Position numbers and translations under genes: made by a program | DNA from: Alnus glutinosa | Taxonomy: Eukaryota > Streptophyta > Magnoliopsida > Fagales > Betulaceae | DNA: 64,000 bases | Assembly: GCF_958979055.1 (NCBI RefSeq) | Contig: NC_084894.1 | Coordinates: 6,321,501 to 6,385,500 of the forward strand | Reading direction: 5' to 3' | Shown: in pieces, positions 58,918-64,000 of the stretch | How positions within the stretch are numbered: the first letter of the stretch is position 1 | Layout of the letters: the number at the start of each line of letters is the position of its first letter | The notes under the pieces: generated by a model | What the model saw: the letters and a program-made list of their open reading frames with translations, nothing else | Told to the model about the DNA's origin: nothing | Database searches by the model: none

Positions 58918-59544
58918 TTATGGCTTGGGGGCAAGACCAGCTTTAAGGTGTTGAATGGTGGCAACGTCGGTCTTGAAGGACAAAGCCAAGACATTGTCGT
59001 CAATGCTAGTGTTGAACAAAGTGTTGGGAAGTGAAACAGTTCCGGCATTTGCGCTTCCAAAAGCTGAAACTGCTATCGCAGGTGCTTTTGCTGCAGCATT
59101 ATATTGGAAGTGCACGAGTCCCTTCGGAAACACAAACATATCACCTGTTTGTAGTGTTTGAGTAAATAGCTTGTTGGTGGTATCAACGAACCCCACTTGA
59201 AGGGTACCATCGATCAGGAAAAGAAGCTCAGCAGAGCGAGGGTGGGTGTGCGGTGGGTTTGTGGTTCCTGCTGCAAATTCAAGAACAGCAATAGAAACAC
59301 TCTGCCCATTAAGAGCCGGAAATTCAGCCAAGGCTGCTTTGGAGACTTTAAAGGCTGTGGGAGGGCCAGCCGCAATAAGGGAACGCATGCCAGTAAATGT
59401 GAAGAAATTCCCATCAACTGTGACATTTGGGGGGACTATAAAGTCTGAGAGGATGTCTGGATCTCCGGCTGTTGCCATTTTCATGAGGGCAAATGACGAA
59501 ATTAGTAGTGAGAAGAATTTAATGGCGAAAGTTTTAGAAGCCAT
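58918..59544 (-). CDS. Germin-like protein, GLP9 type, copy 5
   Basis: 208 residues, single exon, signal peptide 1-26 (MASKTFAIKFFSLLISSFAL, then MKMATA) and mature start GDPDILSDF. Box 1 PPHTHPRSAELLFLIDG and box 2 GDMFVFPKGLVHFQYN are complete, with all four Mn ligands (His99, His101, Glu106, His145). Sequons at Asn40 and Asn178; no Cys. It is close to copy 1 in the body of the protein (AAGPPTAFKVSKAAL, NAAAKAPAIA) but has the copy 3/4 type of leader and promoter, so exchange between copies is possible. It appears the least altered of the five and a good candidate for full activity. Confidence 0.93.
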   Translation of the reverse strand: MASKTFAIKFFSLLISSFALMKMATAGDPDILSDFIVPPNVTVDGNFFTFTGMRSLIAAGPPTAFKVSKAALAEFPALNGQSVSIAVLEFAAGTTNPPHTHPRSAELLFLIDGTLQVGFVDTTNKLFTQTLQTGDMFVFPKGLVHFQYNAAAKAPAIAVSAFGSANAGTVSLPNTLFNTSIDDNVLALSFKTDVATIQHLKAGLAPKP

Positions 59545-59642
59545 GGAAAAGAAGTTGAGTATAGATAAGGGTAAAGCTGTTATGGGATTCTAGTGATTGT
59601 TGATGTGGTGGAATGAGGTGCTTAGGCTTATAAGAAAGGCTG

Positions 59643-59651
59643 TATTTATAG
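59643..59651 (-). promoter_or_regulatory. TATA box of GLP copy 5
   Basis: CTATAAATA on the minus strand, 99 nt upstream of the ATG. Confidence 0.65.
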
Positions 59652-60069
59652 GGTGTTATCCATATAGAATTTGAAGGAAAGGCAATCGTGTTTGTGCTCA
59701 TTCTGCAGGCCTCTTGGATGACAACTGGAGATGAAAACAGCATAGTCATTCTTCTTGTAGCTCCAGTTCTTTGGTTTTGTCAATTGACTGGTACAACTAC
59801 AAGAAACCAAGAAAGTACAAGTTTTGCTTAATAAACTCTTTTTGGTGATGATTTTCATCACACATAAGTTTAACGGGGCTATTGGGGTGCTATTTGTATT
59901 TCAGTCTCTTATCAATGACAGTCTTGTAAATTTGAATTAACATTTGGGGGTGTTGACGGAGCTATAGTTGTTTGCCAGTGTATGATTTTTTTATTTTTTT
60001 CTTTCTTTCTTTTTGTTGTCTGTAATTCTCGGAAAATGATAAAAAGCTCGCACACACAAAGATCCTGAA
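59652..60069. other. Upstream flank of GLP copy 5
   Basis: Shared with the upstream flanks of copies 3 and 4 as far as the phrase AATTCTCGGAAAATGAT (near 60027). After that the sequence is unrelated. Confidence 0.5.
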
Positions 60070-60325
60070 CCTTCTTTTACATATATAATGATAGGAAGAG
60101 GTAAATTTAATCACTTAATCAATACTTTAACACTCTCCCTCACGTGTGGGCTCAGACTTCCTTTTGATAGATGAGGGCCCAACACGTGGAATATTTAATT
60201 GAAACGGGAGGTAAATGACGGAGTCAAGGTTCGAACTCAAGACCTTTGGCTTTGATACCATGTTAAATCACTACTTTTCCTAAAAGCTTAAGCTGATAGG
60301 AAGAGGTAAATTCTTTAACCTAACA
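60070..60325 (-). mobile_element. TRIM-like LTR-type relic (fossil)
   Basis: Direct repeats ATAGGAAGAGGTAAATT (about 60091 and 60298) enclose a short interior. Read on the minus strand, ATGGTATCAAAGCCAAAGG near 60250-60268 resembles the initiator-Met tRNA primer-binding site. It is related to the relic at 1250-1854. Non-coding and broken. A Copia element lies directly against its right repeat and may have inserted into it. Confidence 0.45.
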
Positions 60326-63300
60326 TGCGCAACGGAAAATTAAAGAGAACAGTTTTAGGCATACCTCCGGCCATTGTTGCTCAAGCACTCCTCCAGAACT
60401 TCTAAGAACAAAATTATGAGGTGTCTTCTAACATATGCATATTGCTTGATGGCTGTACTGATGGTGTACACAGGCACTCTATTTATAGGCTAGGTTAGGG
60501 GCCCTCAAATGGTAAACACCGAATTGTTTCCTTCCATCAAGGAAACAATATTGTTAATTGATTTTTAAAATCAATTAACCGATTCCATATTTACGGTAAT
60601 CTAAATTAATAGAAATAACCATAATACCGATTCCATATTTACGGTAATCTAAATTAATAGAAATAATCATAATACCGTATATGTTTATTAAAAAATAATA
60701 AACATAGCAAACACCGTAAATGTGATATAAAGGCCACAACAAAAAAGGAATATTACATTCTCCCACTTGGACTTTATAACATATAACCATATGGTATTAG
60801 GTTCTTTAGTTTTGGCCAATCCTTTTATGGAATCCTCCAACTCAGTTAAGAAATGTTTCACACGAATCATGGCGGTAAAACCATTATAAAAGTAGGTCGT
60901 CCCTTCCATGTATCACAATGTAAAACACTCCTTACATGAGTACCTTATGGATAATCAAGCTTTATGAATGAACTTCCTATAAATCATTCGGGTCCAACTT
61001 TATTTATCCTCATGGATAAAATAACAAATGTGCACAAAATCTTTATTATCATAACTTTATGTCTATAGACCAAAAAGAGACAAACCAAGCGAAAATGAAT
61101 TAATGAGTCTCATATATTCCGCATGACTTTATTCTTTCTTTACTGGTAAACTTTAAGTCATGGGATCCGCAATCATTAATTCAGTACTTATATGCTCAAT
61201 AGACCCTTTATGTCTCTTAATGTTATCTCTCGTACTGAGATACTTGATGTCGATTTACTTCTGCTTCTACTCTTTATTCTTATAAAAGAAGATTATAGTA
61301 AAATTACCGCAGAGTATCTTTATGGTCTAACTGTAAAATCGACAATATTGAGACTTTCAACAAAATGTCTCAACCATCATGCCTGTGTACTAAATTCATA
61401 GCACGCTAGAATTTTAGCTTTCTTGATAGACGTAGCAACCATAGTCTGCATACTGCATCTTTAAGATATATCTCTCAATAAAAAATATATATACCCTAAA
61501 TAGACTTTCTACTATCTACACAATCAGCAAAACTCAAATCTGAACAACTAACCACATTCAAATGGAAAGGTATCCTTAGGTTAAGTTGTACTTCTTGGTT
61601 CCTTGCATATACCGCAAGACTTTATTTGCAGCACTTTATTGACCCAATATTCTTATTGTCAGTCATATGGTTATGCATAATGCAAACGCTTTAAAAAACT
61701 TTTCATCTGCCCTTATTCCAATACATTTTGGGACATTAATCTGTATTTAATTAGTCCCTCTTAATTGCTACTGAAGGTACATAATTCTTCATTCTAAATC
61801 TTCCCAAAACTTTTTCAATGTAGACCTTCCGAGACAATGTTAATATTCTTTATGTCTCTGTGAATCTCTATGTCAAAAGACATAAGAGGTTTCACCCAAA
61901 TCCTTCATTTCAAAGTTTTGTGAAATGAACCGTATGTAGCAAACCTAAATCACCACTTGCAAAAACAATATCTATATATAGGACTAGAAAGATTACTGTA
62001 CTCCCACTGACCTTAAGGTATATATATACTAATTAACAAGGTTTTCAGTAAACAATAAAACAATTACCTTGTAAAAAGTATATCACCGGTGAGAGATCTA
62101 TCACAGCCCATAAATAGAATTCTTTAATTTGCAAGTATTTTGACTGTTATTTTATAAAATGTTTAGGTTGTGTCATGTAAACCTCATCTTTAAGATCCTC
62201 ATTCATAAATGTTGTTTTCGCATCAATTTGATGTAGCTCTAGATCAAAATGAGCTACTAATGCTATGATTATCTCGATGAACCATTCTTAGACACTGGAG
62301 AGAATGTTTCACGATAATCAATGCCTTCCTTATGAGTAAAAACATTGGCTACGAGTCTAGCTTGACTGTTGAGCAATGGATTTATCTCTTACTTCATGGC
62401 ACTGAATCTCAATGCGGAGTTTTCTCCATTCATAGTATGTGAAAACAAATTTGGATCATCTTTATGTCCAATGTCAACATCAGACTCTGGGAGATATACA
62501 ACATGATCACTAAGAATTGTTGATCTACTTATTCTATAGGATTTTCTTAATTCTACTTCCTCTACATTTTGCAATGGGAGAATAGATTTTGAACCTGTTC
62601 TGTATGAGTTGGTTGTTCTAGAAGTGATTGTGGCTCAGGATAATCAATCTGATTTTCTCTGAATACAATCAATCATCTTCTATGAGGAGGAGATTTGGTC
62701 AACTCTAGTGCTTCCTCAAATTCCAATTTATATGAATAAGCACTCCCACTAGGTTCCGTATCCTCTAAAAATTTTACAATCAACAACTCTAGGCTTATAT
62801 GAAGGACAATAAAACATTAAAACCCTTTAAAGTTTACTAGATTGCTTATAAAAGATCCGCTGGTTGTCCTTGAATCTAATTTCCTAAGGCGAGGATTATA
62901 AATCCTCTCTTTAGCAAGGCAACCCCATATGTGTAAATAATTTAAACTAAGCTTCCATCTATTTCATACTTTAAAAGGTGTCTTATGGACAACCTTAGAT
63001 GGAATACTGTTTAACATATACACAACGGTCTTCAAAGCTTTACTCTATAAGGGTAATAGCAGATTAGTATTACTAATCATTTCCCTTTGTGTGTACCTAC
63101 CTTAATACTCTATGCCTATATTAGATCTTATGATCTTCAAATTGTTTCTCCTCTTCTTCCTTATAGGTATTAAAAACATTCAATACCCCAGCTTTAATAT
63201 TTAGAAGATAGAGATACATAAACTTTATATGGTCATCACTAAAATAAATAAAAATATCTCTGACCATTTAGGCAATGAGTATGGAAAGGTTAACACCTTT

Positions 63301-64000
63301 CAATGTACATGATCTCAAGAATTTTAAAAGGCTCTCTTTGGCACCTCTAATGGTCTTATTGGTATGCTTTCCCTTACGCAGTCCACACAAGTACCAAAGT
63401 CAGTAAATTACCGACTTTTATTTTCTGTATAGAGATATATTTCAATCTCCAAAGCCATAACAAGAGCATTTTTAAATTCTCAAAGACTCTACTTTACGTC
63501 AACATCAATATGTAGAAACAAACAAATGATTTTGTTTCAAAAATTGGGATGTAGGTCAATTTTAAATAGACTTTAAATAAACCCCAACCAATATTCCATC
63601 TAAAATAAGAAAAATTTCAAAAATAAAATCGAAATTTTTAACAAACCAAACTAGAAAATAAATTTCTAAAAGATTATGGAATATAAATCATTTTTTAAGT
63701 AAAAAATATAACTGAATCTCAAAATTAACCTATAAATCCAAACATCCTCAAATTATAAACACGTGTTATTCACTTTTAAAAAGATTCTGCATTTGTGTTG
63801 ACAACGTGGATTGTTAAACCATAATCAATCCACAACATATTTGAATGAGTCACTAAAAGAGATTCACGACATACTAGATATATGAGATTATCTTTATTTT
63901 AAGTCATTTCTCATACTTCACGCAATCTTTCTTTATATACCATTAATTTTCCTTATTGCATGAGAAATAGGTATCTTGATTGCCATAATACTTTATTGGC
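60326..64000 (-). mobile_element. Ty1/Copia element, 3' part, continues past the window (fossil)
   Basis: The 3' LTR is 60326-60757 (432 bp, TG...CA). It holds a TATA-like TATAAATAG segment and a 48 bp tandem duplication at 60578-60673. The polypurine tract AAGTGGGAGAA lies immediately inside it. Further in, on the minus strand, come recognisable RNase H/reverse-transcriptase and integrase-region text in the expected Copia order. The element is broken by many interruptions, so it is old. Its 5' LTR and gag lie beyond the right edge. Confidence 0.85.

Noticed and set aside
46379-59593. Open frames of 83-140 codons antisense to every GLP gene
   Set aside because: They recur because the GLP sequence is conserved. 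Their residues follow from the codon pattern of the real genes, and they have no domain, signal or promoter of their own.
60220-60268. tRNA gene suggested by GGTTCGAACTC
   Set aside because: No acceptor or anticodon stem. The text belongs to an LTR-type relic with a primer-binding-like motif.

Overview
This is plant nuclear DNA, almost certainly from a eudicot and possibly a woody rosid. It is AT-rich, carries introns bounded by GT-AG, and is crowded with plant transposon families (PIF/Harbinger, hAT, CACTA, L1-type LINE, SINE, Copia, Gypsy). Its host genes are a cytosolic ribosomal protein gene, an Ole e 1-like secreted protein gene and a tandem array of five germin-like protein (GLP) genes. 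The species cannot be fixed from the sequence alone.

Layout. 1-5.2 kb: degraded repeats, with one foldback MITE nested in a small LTR-type relic and a Gypsy protease scrap. 5.2-8.1 kb: a PIF/Harbinger element with both of its genes (DDE transposase and Myb/SANT-like protein) on the minus strand. 8-24 kb: gene-poor, with tandem duplications, a CACTA end, a Gypsy LTR relic, a 1.05 kb Tourist-like element and a 911 bp non-autonomous hAT element. 24.06-24.70 kb: a two-exon Ole e 1/extensin-family gene on the minus strand. 25.5-26.8 kb: a TAA-flanked, TIR-bounded element that encloses a decayed piece of plastid pyruvate dehydrogenase E2. 27.7-31.2 kb: a long foldback, a (TA)n array and two more Tourist-like elements. 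31.65-31.85 kb: a chloroplast psbB fragment. 32.0-37.6 kb: a 1.9 kb segment present twice, the copies flanking a hAT 3' end. 39.1-43.3 kb: RPS14 (uS11) on the plus strand, six exons, with a LINE inside its first intron. 44.3-44.8 kb: a SINE inside an older repeat. 46.1-59.6 kb: five uninterrupted GLP genes on the minus strand, separated by LINE and LTR relics. 60.3-64 kb: the 3' part of a Copia element that runs off the window.

The most informative points are these. One GLP copy (48846-49469) has lost two of the four metal ligands while its reading frame stayed open. All five GLP copies keep a short hairpin preceded by AATAAT 73-138 nt after the stop. The E2 fragment appears to have been captured by a PIF/Tourist-type element and has lost its lipoyl-lysine segment. 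The psbB insert differs from CP47 mainly by changes expected from C-to-T and G-to-A decay. No CRISPR array, rRNA gene or convincing tRNA gene was seen. No wholly new system is claimed.
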